The position numbers and the translations under genes are program-made. 64,000 nt of DNA from Aldrovandia affinis (taxonomy: Eukaryota > Chordata > Actinopteri > Notacanthiformes > Halosauridae): the NCBI GenBank assembly GCA_029706075.1, contig JAINUG010000002.1, positions 2,616,960-2,680,959 on the forward strand, written 5' to 3'. This document shows, piece after piece, positions 12,601 through 22,943 of the stretch; position 1 is the stretch's first letter; every line of letters begins with the position of its first letter. The notes under the pieces are model-generated. The model saw only the letters and a program-made list of their open reading frames with translations. It did not search any database and was not told the DNA's origin.

Positions 12601-15184
12601 ATACGGCCCCAGGTTTGCTGGTGGGATGCTGTGTTGTTCAGCTGCACTAAAACTTAAACTGGTGTCACACCTGTGTTTGAGTAGAGATTGCTTGGGTGCA
12701 TTACCTGTTTTGGAGTAGAGGTTGCCCGTGGCCAGCAGGTACTCAAAGGGCTTGGTCAGGTCCGTTCCCAGGCTGAACATTTTCATGAGACTCTCCGTAT
12801 TCATCCCGCTCTGGAGACGGTGGGTCCGCTTTTCGATCGAAAGTTTCACCGAGACCAGCCAGGCCGCCATTTTCTCCTGCAGGTGGGGAAAATGATTAAG
12901 TACTCGTTCTTCTATAATAAAACATTTTTTAAAGCCTGTCCCTGATGATTTATGTTTGTTCTTCCTTTTTTCGACAATACCTCCCGGCTAGGATTCAAAC
13001 CTGTGGCTTTCTGGTTTTAAGACCAGTTCCTTGACCAGCACAGCATACTGCTGTCCAGTGCTGTGCACGCGTGCCACACCTCACCTTGAGGAACATCAGG
13101 TACAGCTGGCCAGGCGTGAGCACCTCCTGACACATCAGACTGTCGCCGTTGTCCTCCATGCACTCCTGCTTGGCGAAGGTGAACAGCTTCCGGGTCATCA
13201 GGCACAACAGGTAGAACTTCTCCACGTCCGACTTCAGGTGGATGCAGAGTGTCTGCCTGCCAGGGGGCGGGGGAGATGGAGAGATGTCAAACAAAACAAA
13301 ATTTAGGAGACGGGTACGTTTAGGAGAGAACCATTACAGGGGCGTGAACAGTACTGTACATGCATGCATGAATATGAGGTGTTTCTGTGTATATCGCAGT
13401 TCGAATTGTGAGGGCTATGATTTACCAGGCTCTGGATTAAATAGGTTGAAAGTTTGCAGATCTATGAGCCACAGATTATATCTGAGATTACGTATGAAAT
13501 GAGGTCTAGATATGTGAATGTGAACATACAGTTTATGGAATGGGGATTGGATGTCACCGTCTGGGGTCACATTAGCACACAACATCAAAAGCCACACACT
13601 CACTCTAGCAGGAAGTTGGCGCACTGTTCGTTGGTGAACCACTCCGGCATGTTCATCTTGACCCGGAAGCGCTCCCCCAGGTACTCCAGCACCTGACCGC
13701 GGGTGGCGCAGCCCTCCTCCATGACAAGGCGGAGCATCTCTGACACGCAGCTCTTGTAGAAGGAGTTCTCCTCACGCCCCTTGATCAGCTCCTGGTAGAC
13801 CTGGAAGTCTGAGAAGTCCACCAGGGCCTAGGCAGAAACAGACCATTTCAAACAAAGTCAATCACAAGTAAGTCTTCTTTTTATATATTTATTATACAGT
13901 TAACCAACTTCCCAAGCAATTTTCCAAACATGGAACAGTGACACAAAAGCAAGAATGTACAGTATGTGTATATGGAAACAGTTTTTTAGGTCATAGATAA
14001 CAGGCATAAACACCTTTGACCTCAGATAACTAGATTGATTAATTAATCACAGAAAAAACTGATTGGGTGTTTGACTGGATCAGTTGTCCTTCTGCCCTTG
14101 TTCTGGAAGTCTGACACCGGAGGGGGCAGAGTTGTTTTTTTGAGTGGGTGCATGCATGTCGAGGACTGAAATGGTATCGGTCACCTTCAGCGCAAATCCG
14201 AGCGGGAGGAAAAAGAGCTCCTTCTGGTAGATGAAGTTGAGCATCACTGTGCCATTGTCCAGGTAGTGCAGCGTCATATTGATGGCTGTGTGTTCGTCCC
14301 TCACACAGTGCATCGAAATACCTAAACAGAACGGGGGGGGGCATTCTGTATTAATTTAGGCAGAACACAGGCTGAACAAACCAAAGGCATCACTGTGTGG
14401 AGTAGGAGCTAGAGGCCTGCATTCAGGACATACGTTCAAGTTAGGGGGTCATATCCCCATTTCCACTGTTCCCTTGCACCCATTGTTTTTCCTCTGCTCC
14501 AACCCTGCTGTATCAGCACATTGAAATAATGTGATATAATGAAAAGTTGCGATGCACAGCCAGTAAGAGACAATAAAGAGATGGAAATAACACTCCCGAT
14601 GCATAGCAATTTGAGCCATTCCGGGTATTACTAAAGGCAGGTGAGTGTAATGAGTTGAACCCACTTGTCGGAGGCTTTCGCCCAGTACACTCACCTGCTT
14701 CAAGTGAGACCTGCGATTTCCCAAACTGCTATGCACTTGGAGTGACATTTCTCTCCCTGACATTTATACCCAAATAAACATGCTCATCCATTTGACCAAT
14801 CACACTCTGAAAGGACACCCCGTACAGTGCTGGGGTGTGTCCTCTTCCATAAAAGATTGAGGTGAAGTCCATCACCTACCATACTGTGTGTAACCCTGAC
14901 CTCTGCTCTTCCACTTGGGTCTCACCAAGGCGATGGGGAAGTTTCTCCTGGGCATGATCAGCATGCGGATGACCTTCTCGATCCCGTTCACAATAAAGTA
15001 CCCACCCATTTCCTGAGCCAGACGCAGAGGGACAGCATAGTGAGTGTGTGAAGACTTCGGCCGGCATTCAATCAACATTCATCCTTAAATTCACAATTAA
15101 ATGTAACTGCTCACCAAAACTGAACATCAAAATCAACCCACCAAACTGTTAGTAAAGGATAAAAAAAATGTAACTTGCATTTAC

Positions 15185-15218
<34 letters not shown>

Positions 15219-15227
15219 TTGTGTGTA

Positions 15228-15305
<78 letters not shown>

Positions 15306-16432
15306 GTGGGGGGAAGGGAGCAGAGGAGAGAGAGTGTAAGTGAGCGAACCACCCAAAACAAGCTACCTCTGCCTCCTCGTGGTGCTCAATGAGTTCTTTG
15401 GGTGAGAGCCCATGCAGGTTGCACAGCCTTGACTTCACCATGATGGGCACCAGACCCAAAGACTGCTTGATGATGCCTTTGGGAATCCCATTAATGGTCC
15501 AGATCACATCTGCCTATAAAGACCATTAAGAAAAGTTCAAGACAAGGAACGTTTGTAAATTAAAACTTTATACATTGTGAAAGATGTGCACAACTGGTGT
15601 GCCCATGTGTCCAGGGTGAGGGGGTGGGGGAGAGTCCTTAGCCCACATTGACGTTTTTGCATTGTGCGGATACTTACAACCAGCCTTCCCCTGTAGGAGC
15701 AGCGGCGCCCCCTACATTCCGCGGGGTACACTGTCAAGTCCCGGCATACACTTCCTTTGTTGACCACAGGCTTGTGGATGGTCGCTTCCACGAATCCCAA
15801 GCTTATTCGGTCATTTCTGAACATAAACTCCAGGGGAGGGATGGCCTAATACAACACACGTAGACAAGGGGGTTGTCAGTTGTAGCAAGCTAGCTGACTG
15901 AAGTGAAGTGAAGTGAAGGCATGGACAATCACCAGGAGGAAGTTATAGTTCGTAAGATTTTTCACATCTTGACCCTTTTTGACATGCAATAATATGCCTG
16001 GAGTTGTTCTTAGATACACACGTTAACGTTATACAACGTTCGTCTGGCCATAACCAAACGGTCGGCGATTTTCTTTATCGCCTGCCAAATAACGTGTTGA
16101 CAGGCCTGCCAAATAACGTGTTGCCAGTGTGGGCAAGTAAACCGTTACTGGTAGTTGTAATAACGTAACATCACATTTCTCAAATGTGCACAGCTGAGAC
16201 TGCTCGGGTCTTGCTTTACTTATGTGCAAAAGGTACGATCGCGCTGTACCGTTACCTGCACAGCACGGCAGAGTCCATCGCTAACAGCCTGATCAAACGA
16301 TTCGGTGTGAGCTTTGACCAGGTCCTGTACTCCAGGGTGCTGCTTCTCCTTTGGGATACCGAAGCCGGCTTCAGTCAGGTTCTTCAAGCTGGGCGCGGAC
16401 GGCAGGTTACTCCACTTCGTGGCGGAGTCCAT
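6656..16432 (-). CDS. polr1b: RNA polymerase I second-largest subunit (RPA2/RPA135), 15 exons
   Basis: Catalytic subunit of nucleolar RNA polymerase I, which makes the large rRNA precursor. Exons in order: 16432-16256, 15845-15678, 15513-15367, 15012-14880, 14321-14185, 13827-13604, 13256-13085, 12876-12705, 11794-11513, 11412-11279, 10748-10578, 10222-10066, 9607-9411, 8824-8574, 7538-6656. All junctions are GT-AG and phases close to 1,134 residues (human 1,135). Landmarks: [22 protein letters not shown] early, [10 protein letters not shown] in exon 9, GYDMEDAM in exon 13, [12 protein letters not shown] in exon 15, and a C-terminal zinc site (CLDCG and CTLCG). Exon 15 has two compensating indels: one extra base in the GG at 7059-7060 and one missing from the GGG at 6828-6830. 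Between them the true frame is shifted for about 230 bases. Introns hold several repeats listed separately. Confidence 0.97.
8845..8974. repeat. 26-bp tandem repeat, five copies (polr1b intron 13)
   Basis: Five units of 26 bp start at 8845, 8871, 8897, 8923 and 8949, each like tgggaacacacaggga plus aatgtaacca. A further partial unit appears at about 9145-9170, beyond the SINE at 8982-9126, so the SINE seems to have landed in the array. Confidence 0.92.
8982..9126 (-). mobile_element. Short tRNA-derived SINE (family B)
   Basis: About 145 bp. On the minus strand it starts with a tRNA-like head (A box TGGCTCAGTAGGTAGAGC, B box GGTTCAATTCC) and ends with the tail 'gcttttatccaaagcaactta' read on plus. 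Sister copies are at 29475-29620, 47565-47709 and 55658-55789. Confidence 0.88.
11041..11240. repeat. Minisatellite in polr1b intron 10
   Basis: About seven irregular units of roughly 20-35 bp built on 'cccgacactgtgctgagag' plus 'aggggtaa'. Units vary in length and base content, as in a mature minisatellite. It ends about 40 bases from the exon 10 donor. Confidence 0.85.
12189..12410 (+). mobile_element. tRNA-derived SINE (family A), full length
   Basis: Complete 222-bp copy in polr1b intron 8. It has a tRNA-like head (agtgtagtgtaatggtt, B box GGTTCAACTTCC), a central body 'gtacccttgagcaaggta' and the tail 'gtaagtcgctctggataag' ending in aatgtaaatgta. The body resembles what I remember of fish V-SINEs. 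Partial relatives occur at 6190, 12983, 16818, 17215, 21336, 35925, 42484 and 46782. Confidence 0.85.
12458..12610. mobile_element. Palindromic MITE-like element, 153 bp
   Basis: The first ~50 bases (ggggccgtatgtacaaagat onward) are almost perfectly repeated in reverse complement at the far end (ending acatacggcccc), leaving a spacer of about 50 bp. This structure fits a non-autonomous DNA transposon. It codes for nothing. It lies in polr1b intron 8, 48 bp from the family A SINE. Confidence 0.85.
12983..13050 (-). mobile_element. SINE head fragment
   Basis: Minus-strand remnant of a tRNA-like SINE head (gattcaaacctgtggc and gaccagttccttgacca on plus) in polr1b intron 7, close to the exon 7 donor. 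Too short to assign a family firmly. Confidence 0.5.
15186..15302. repeat. (GT)n microsatellite, polr1b intron 3
   Basis: About 117 bp of near-pure GT on plus (CA on the transcribed strand) with two small interruptions near 15217-15231. It starts 65 nt downstream of the exon 3 donor. The histidine/threonine-rich open frames over it are artefacts. Confidence 0.98.
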
Positions 16433-17214
16433 GCTTGTTTAGGAATCACATGCGTGTGGCAGCAGGCAGGAAGTGGACGTTGGCTGACACGGAAGTGCAA
16501 GATCCAAACAAAGATTGTCTATAGCACTAAGATGGCATTTTTAGCAAACTTAATTCTTTGAAATAGCAATGTATTCTGCAATGTTCTCTGCACGTACTTT
16601 CTGCCCAGATCAGCGTACTTTACCATGACCAGAAACTTTAACGTTACGTGTAAACATGCTAATCTTAATCAGGGTCAACAGTTGCTTCCTCTACATCGTG
16701 ATCTGCCTTTTTTTAAATGACAATTGACGTTACTCATTTACCGTACACCCAGTCACCCAATACTCTTAATACTCAAATAAATGATAGGTGATAGCAGCCA
16801 ATCCCAATGAAACAATTTTACAATTACAATTTTGTCATTTGGCAGACACTTTTATCTGTGTTTAGTCTGAACTAATACAATAGGAGGACATACTTCTGTG
16901 TAATTAATGCATCCCATTTCAATTTGCATGCAGCAATGATGAGACATTGTCATTCCTGAAATGATAATGTGAAGATATATTAATACAGGAGTCTCAGATA
17001 GCCTGGCTATTTAATGATTCATGGCGATGATTCATGGTGTTCCTGTTAGCCTTATCCACAGGGACTTTCTGTGCAAAGCAACTATAATTTGCTGCTGGCA
17101 TTCTGGTCCCTCCTCTGCTCAGATGGCTTTCTGAAATACAGTGTTTGTTTATGTGTTTATGCATGTTTTACTGTGCATGGTGTCATTCTGAGGTGTGTCT
17201 GATAATTAGGGAAC

Positions 17215-17400
17215 CAAGCGTGTAGTCAGGTGGCGTCTGATTCAAATCCTAAAAACAACACTGCCGTTGTACTCTTGAGGAAAGCACATAATTGCTTCAG
17301 CACATATCCCAGCAGTGTAAATGGTCAATAAGTTCAAAAAATAAAGAACATCAGTGCATTGCCCTGAATAAGGGCACCTGCTATAAAAAATAAATGGATG
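17215..17400 (+). mobile_element. SINE family A, old diverged copy
   Basis: Keeps the order of body motifs (gccgttgtactcttgaggaaagc, then ttgcttcag, then a degraded 'aagggcacctgcta' tail) of the full copy at 12189-12410, but with many substitutions. Confidence 0.65.
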
Positions 17401-19024
17401 CAACAATCATCCATACCTTCAATCATCCATCACAACAGACCCTTGTGGTATTGTTAAAATTAGAGCAAACTTAATGTTTGGCACATATAGTAACCAAGGG
17501 CCAGGAAAATACAGGAGACAAACCAATAAGACATTGCATTTTATTATTCATGATATAGTTCTCAGTAGATACAGCCATGTTTCCATGCAATATTCTATTA
17601 AAGAGAATAACACAGACAGAGTCAACAGACTTTTCAGACAACACACTACATTTCAGTAAGATGAGAGCAGTCTATGGTAGGAGTTTTTCTTCTCTAAATT
17701 CCAGATTTAAATTAAAATACATAGCTTCTCCACAATGATGGTTTCCTTTTTTTAACCATATGTTTTCTATTTTGTGCCATTTTTCTTTGCTTTGAGAGAA
17801 ATTCATTTTTATGTTTTGAGAGAGAGACAGAATTATGTTTCACGGTTTTCAGTTATCATGGATCCATAGAACACACTCGAGGTGGGGGCGGATCAGATAC
17901 AGCAATTCCACAGTCGGGTAAAATAAACCTTTCACTTTAGTCCCCTCGCTCTTAGTTGCACAGAGATTCAACAAGAAAGACATCAGACATTTCTGTATGC
18001 ATGTGCACTGTTGACGCACACAGAAACGTAGCAAACATTTGCTATCGGTACCGTCCGCCTGAGAGCAGATTTTGCTTCAAACTAAGGATGGGACATGGAT
18101 TTGGAACAAACAAACCAGAGAGTCATCTTTGGTCAGGAAGATCATTGCGTTTGGGAAGTGTTGTGGTAGGGAACATGAAAGCTTCCTGCACCATGGGAAA
18201 AAACAAACAAACAAAAAACACACAAGACAACATAACACCTCTGCAAGGACGCACAGAATCAATCACAGGACATTCTCACTTCGTGTGACAATAGTGAGAA
18301 GACTGGAATACGGACAAAGAAATGGGATAAGAGGACACACATCCATAAGCTTCATCCAAATTTCACAATTCCCATTTTCCCCTAAGGCACCCCTTCCCTT
18401 TGAGGGATAAAATTGTTTCCACAACATTATACAGGATGGGAAAAAAAATACTGATAAGTTTCCTTGAGATCCAAATTTGCTCCAAATAAATATGTATTGT
18501 ATTGTTCTTATTTTGTAAATTCTATTATAAAGAAGAATCTACAAACATATTTGCCCATTTTATTATTTTTTTCTTCTTTTATACATTATACATTCTGGTA
18601 ACACATTCACACAAATACATTTCATTCATTTGACCAACGCTTCCTTTGTGTGCATGATAAATATGCCTGTTTTCCTACAATCATTGGAATCAGTGACATC
18701 ACATTGGCTTTTTTTTTCCATCTCACTCACGCTCTTAACTGATGGTGCTACAATTATATTACCGTACAACATTCCTTCATGAGATCTGCTTTTATAAAAC
18801 AGGTTTATCCAAGGAACATTAGTGAAGCATCTACAGGATGCTTCATAACAGAAAAGACCGCTGCAAAAAAAACAAAAAAAATGTTCCTTGACACAGCCCT
18901 TGAGAATGTACTGAGTGAAAAGGGGAAAAAGGTGAACCAACAAACTTCTGAGAAAATATGAACAGAAAGAAGCGAAAGCTATACAGCTTGTCTGATGTAT
19001 AGTAGAGTGAAGTTTCATGCACCT

Positions 19025-19160
19025 CCATAATGGGTGGAGCTACATGTGCTGTCAATCATTGACTTAATTTGCTCTCCAAAGCAAATCGCCATGATCGGTT
19101 AACACCAGTGTCACACATAGCACATGGTAGAGTCACCCATGTTTGCTGTTACTAAGCCTC
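19025..19160 (+). repeat. Unnamed dispersed repeat, copy 2
   Basis: Contains gggtggagctacatgtgctg and a tail with ggttaacaccagtgtcac. It resembles the stretch at 5925-6105. Low similarity; family unknown. Confidence 0.35.
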
Positions 19161-19912
19161 ATAATCCCATCCGCACAGAATTGGAGAATGGCATTTAAGG
19201 GAAACTTTCTGCTAAAAAGGTAACAACATACAGCATGTTTGTCCGTATCAGTGCAAAGCTTTGATAGCGACACACAAGACCAGAGAGTGCAAACAGGTTT
19301 ATATACTCAATTTCCCTTTAACACAGTAAAAGAAAAATATATATATATATTAAAATTTCTTACCAGCAGTCTCCCAATACTTTCGTATAATTGAAAAGAC
19401 AAAAGTGCAATTGAAAAGTACTGGTATTTCAATCAATTCAGTTCTGCGGTTCTGAAGAGAAGGGCAACACAAACAGTAAAAAAGCAACTGTACATGAGCT
19501 GCTATTAAAAATACATACACAACACCATTTTTGTGCAAATATATCTGCAGTTCATCAATTTAATCATCAATTAAGAAAGCTAGGGAAATGTAACAGGCCT
19601 ATGCTACATTGACGCTAACATAATCTACTCTTCAAAACCAGGAGGGTAAGATAACATGACTTTGAACAAACAGTAGAAAGGAACCTCAGTTGTTTGTAGG
19701 TTGAATTGTACACAAAGGGACTAAAACAAGGGGTAACCCTGACTGGAAGTATACTAATACTCTTATGGACTTGAGAATGGGAAATGGTCGGATGCAAATA
19801 CACACACAAATAACAACACACAATTGACACTCCACTCTGACCAGCATGAATTTCTGTTTGAACATGATGAACAGGTGAAAGAAAAATAAATAAATAAGGG
19901 TTTGTGGGTTTA

Positions 19913-20225
19913 GGCCTCCCGCGTGGTCTAGTGGTTTCCACGTCCGATGCTGGCCATGGCAACCGGGGTTCGATTCCCCGGCCGCCCCAGAGTCAGCTCT
20001 GGCCGGGAGTGCCAGTCGGAGGCGGCAATTGGCTGTTGCCCCAGGGAGGGGGGAGGAAGCTGACAAGACGTTCGCTGCGCACAGGAGTGGCTCTGGGGTG
20101 CCGGAGTTACGGTCAACAGCATACTTCGCCTTTGTCACTACCGGTCACGGCAGTGAACTATGAGGGAGGAATTGACCTAAAAATAGGGGGTGTAATTGGC
20201 TACCAAATTGGGGGAGAAAAAAAAC
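19913..20225 (+). mobile_element. Long tRNA-derived SINE (family C)
   Basis: About 313 bp. The head looks like a tRNA of the Glu/Asp type (TGGTCTAGTGG A box, GGGTTCGATTCCCCGG B box). It is followed by a GC-rich body and a tail 'ggctaccaaattggggga' ending in an A run. A second copy lies in zc3h6 at 45708-46049 in the opposite orientation. The open frame of 162 codons here is only SINE sequence. Confidence 0.85.
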
Positions 20226-21340
20226 ACTTCTGTGGAGGACGTCGGTCTCGGCCACGTGGGAGTGGCATGGTTGTCTGTGTTTTACATGTTGTGGAGGCCT
20301 TTGGAGCAGGGAGACTTTCCGGGGGCAGGTTTGGCACTCTCACAGGGTGTGAGAGTGAACTGTTGCCCGGAAGGTTGCTCCAAAGGCCATAATTGGCTTA
20401 ATTATTATTTAATTATTTAATTGGTGTCAATCAGTCAATTGATATGGAAGTAAATTGGCTGATTGGGTGTCTGTGTGAGAATGTGAGTGAACGATTGTGA
20501 CTGGGTGATTGCCTCACGAGTCCCACCTGAGCCGGGCAGAGACTAAGCCTATTTAAGAGCAGGTGGGGCAAGTGGGGAATCAGTTGGTCTTTGTCTTGCG
20601 TGTGCATGGAGAGTTTGTCTTGTCATTGGGGTGTGCGAGTGGAGTGTTGTTTGATGTTTGTGTGCGTTTGTTGAAAGTGACTGAGTAGAGTGCTTCTTGT
20701 GTGTGTGGGAAAGAGGGAGAGGGGGCGTACTAAGAGTGTCCGCCTCTCTCCCTCGGTGTGATCGTGATAGAGGGCGCCCTGAAAGAGGGTACCTCTCGCC
20801 CTCGGTTTTATTTGTGTGATTGAAAGAGAACTCGCACTCGGGCAGTGGAGAGTGTTTCTGGGCAACAGCCTGAGAACTCTCACTGGAAGAGTGGAGTGTC
20901 TCGGGGGCTGGTTGCCAGAACTCTCACTGTGGTGAGTGTCTGTATGAATGGGTAAGAGAACTCAAACTGCAAAGTTCAGGTGTCTCAGTATGCATGGGTG
21001 GGAAGCACTTGAAAGGTCACTGGATATGTGTGTGCCTGGGAGGTTCCAGGGGAACTCTGGAAGAAGAGGCGCGGTGTCCCGTAAGTTATGATTATTTTAG
21101 CTTGTTATTTTAGTTCGTTGTTTTTACCCGAAAGCTTCGCGGCGAGTAGGGTGAAGATTTTGGTGTTTGTCTTTGTTATATGTTAACCTGCTACTCCACT
21201 CCCACTGTCTCTTCCCCATGTCTGGGGGAAGAGACAGAAAGAAATTAATCAAATCCGGTCCGTAACCGACAAACTCCACTCCGTGTCTCCAGTCTGCTCT
21301 GTTCCCATCCAGGGTTTGTCACGTGGCGTGTGACAACTTC
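20226..21340. mobile_element. Solo LTR of a retrotransposon with 5-bp target duplication
   Basis: The element at 20231-21335 (1,105 bp) begins TGTGGAGGAC and ends GTGTGACA, so it has the TG...CA ends of an LTR. It is flanked on both sides by acttc (20226-20230 and 21336-21340), a 5-bp target duplication. A TATA-like box tatttaag is at 20550-20557. No gag or pol sequence is present, so this is a solo LTR left by recombination between two LTRs. It interrupts SINE-derived sequence: the family C tail lies left and family A body sequence lies right. Confidence 0.75.
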
Positions 21341-21425
21341 TGTTGTACCCTTGATCAAGATACTTAACCCAAACTACTTTGGTAAATGTTCAGCTATACA
21401 AATGTGTAATAAGTCAATTATAAGT
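21336..21425 (+). mobile_element. SINE family A fragment right of the solo LTR
   Basis: cttctgttgtacccttgatc followed by aagatacttaaccc matches the body of the SINE at 12189-12410. Its head is missing, and joins to the family C copy when the LTR is taken out. Confidence 0.7.
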
Positions 21426-22943
21426 CATGTAATTTGGCCAGGATGAGTTCCTGCCAAGCACATAATATTGACTCCATCACAAACCACATATTTTCTGCCA
21501 GTACCATACCTATAGACTAAATAAAGGATTTGTCAACAGACCTGCAACTCTGTAAAGAGCACACTCATGGCCAGGAGTTAATGGCCTCCATGGATACCCA
21601 AGGGCCATTGGCAAATGACATTGAGTGCTCCGACACACCTGCCAATCACAAATGGAGAGATGGATAATACCCAATAACTGCTCTTTTTTATAATACATTG
21701 TTGGGACTACTTTCTTGCAACAACTTGGAAGTACATTGTTGCTTTTCATATCTGTGCTTGGTCAGGTCTGATTTCATAAACTAGGGTTTCCCCAGGCCTC
21801 AGATTCATAAACCCAACCCAAAAAGAGGTATTTCCAGACTTTCCAAATTCTGGCAAACTCTGGATATGAAAATGCCCTACTGAAGTTTTAGCTTTTCAGA
21901 AATTGTACATAGCTTTTGATCTTCAGACTGGAACATCCACCAACAGTTTCAGCTAAGGAAGACCTACCAGTACACAAAGTACACATAAGATAAATAAAAA
22001 TGTACTGTAATGTTTCAAATAGTAAAACAGAGCAAACATCAGTGCACAAGACACGCTGGTCTCAGTTGAAGTTTGTCTACCGCAAAAACCAAACCTCAAC
22101 CGCTCAGTCATGAAGAGAAACAAAGAACATTGTCATCTTCTTGGGGGGTTGTCACCTGGATGTCTCACCTCACCTTTGGTCGTCATAGCTACTGGGGGTG
22201 CTGATGCAAGACAAAGACACACAAGCGGGCACACAACCCCACCTGGCAGCACACAGGCTAACATGCCAAATATTAACAGATATTGTAAAATAGTGGGCAG
22301 GTGGTCGTTTTTTATAGGGTACAGGGGTGAGGATAAATGTAAGGCACTGAAGTCACAGCTAATGGATGATAGATTGATCGAACACCACTTCTCCAACTTT
22401 TTCCCTATGTGCTGTCCATACATGTCAGGAAACTCCCCGGCAGTGAAGTGGACTTTTTTTGTTGGGAAAAAAAGGGGGGGGGATAGAGAACCCCCTCCTT
22501 TCCGAGTCCATCCCTCTAACATGCTCCTCTCACACGTTAACCAAGTCGCTCGCAAATGTTCTTTGTACATTCCTGACACAACGTGCAAGATGGTCACCTC
22601 CAACTCCTAGGGCTTTGGAACAACGGAGATGGAGATGGAGCTTGAGACTGGAGGTTGACTGTCTCGGATCAGCCAATCAAGGGGTAGGAGAGGAAGGGAG
22701 AACTTATGAGGCCATCTCAGACTTCAGGGGCCGCTTGGTGATCTCTTTCCCCCACTCCCTCTCCATGCTACACATCTTCGGTGCAACGAGAGGAGACCTG
22801 CCCATCTTTGCTTGCAGCTCCTGAGTGGCGGATGATAAGCAGACAGACCTATGAGGTCATAAGGGGGAAAGCAAGCGGTTTGGTGGGGGGGGGGTTGGGG
22901 GATTAGAGGCAGGGCTGTAAAGACAGGGTGGAACATCCTGTGC

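Larger units (their letters stand above)
16433..22943. other. Intergenic region between polr1b 5' end and ttl 3' end
   Basis: Both flanking genes are on the minus strand, so this holds the polr1b promoter (next to 16433) and the ttl 3' untranslated region (below 22944). I could not fix the ttl 3' end. The middle is AT-rich and holds SINE fragments (16818-16860, 17215-17400), an unnamed repeat (19025-19160), a long SINE (19913-20225), a solo LTR (20231-21335) and more SINE sequence. No coding gene was recognised. Confidence 0.6.

Noticed and set aside
15111-15507. Open frames rich in His/Thr or Val/Cys over the GT repeat
   Set aside because: They are translations of a dinucleotide microsatellite inside a polr1b intron.
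19904-20392. 162-codon open frame on plus
   Set aside because: It translates a family C SINE and the start of the solo LTR; no protein similarity and the second SINE copy is also non-coding.
22110-22610. 166-codon open frame downstream of ttl
   Set aside because: No recognisable similarity, no splice or start context; probably ttl 3' UTR or intergenic.
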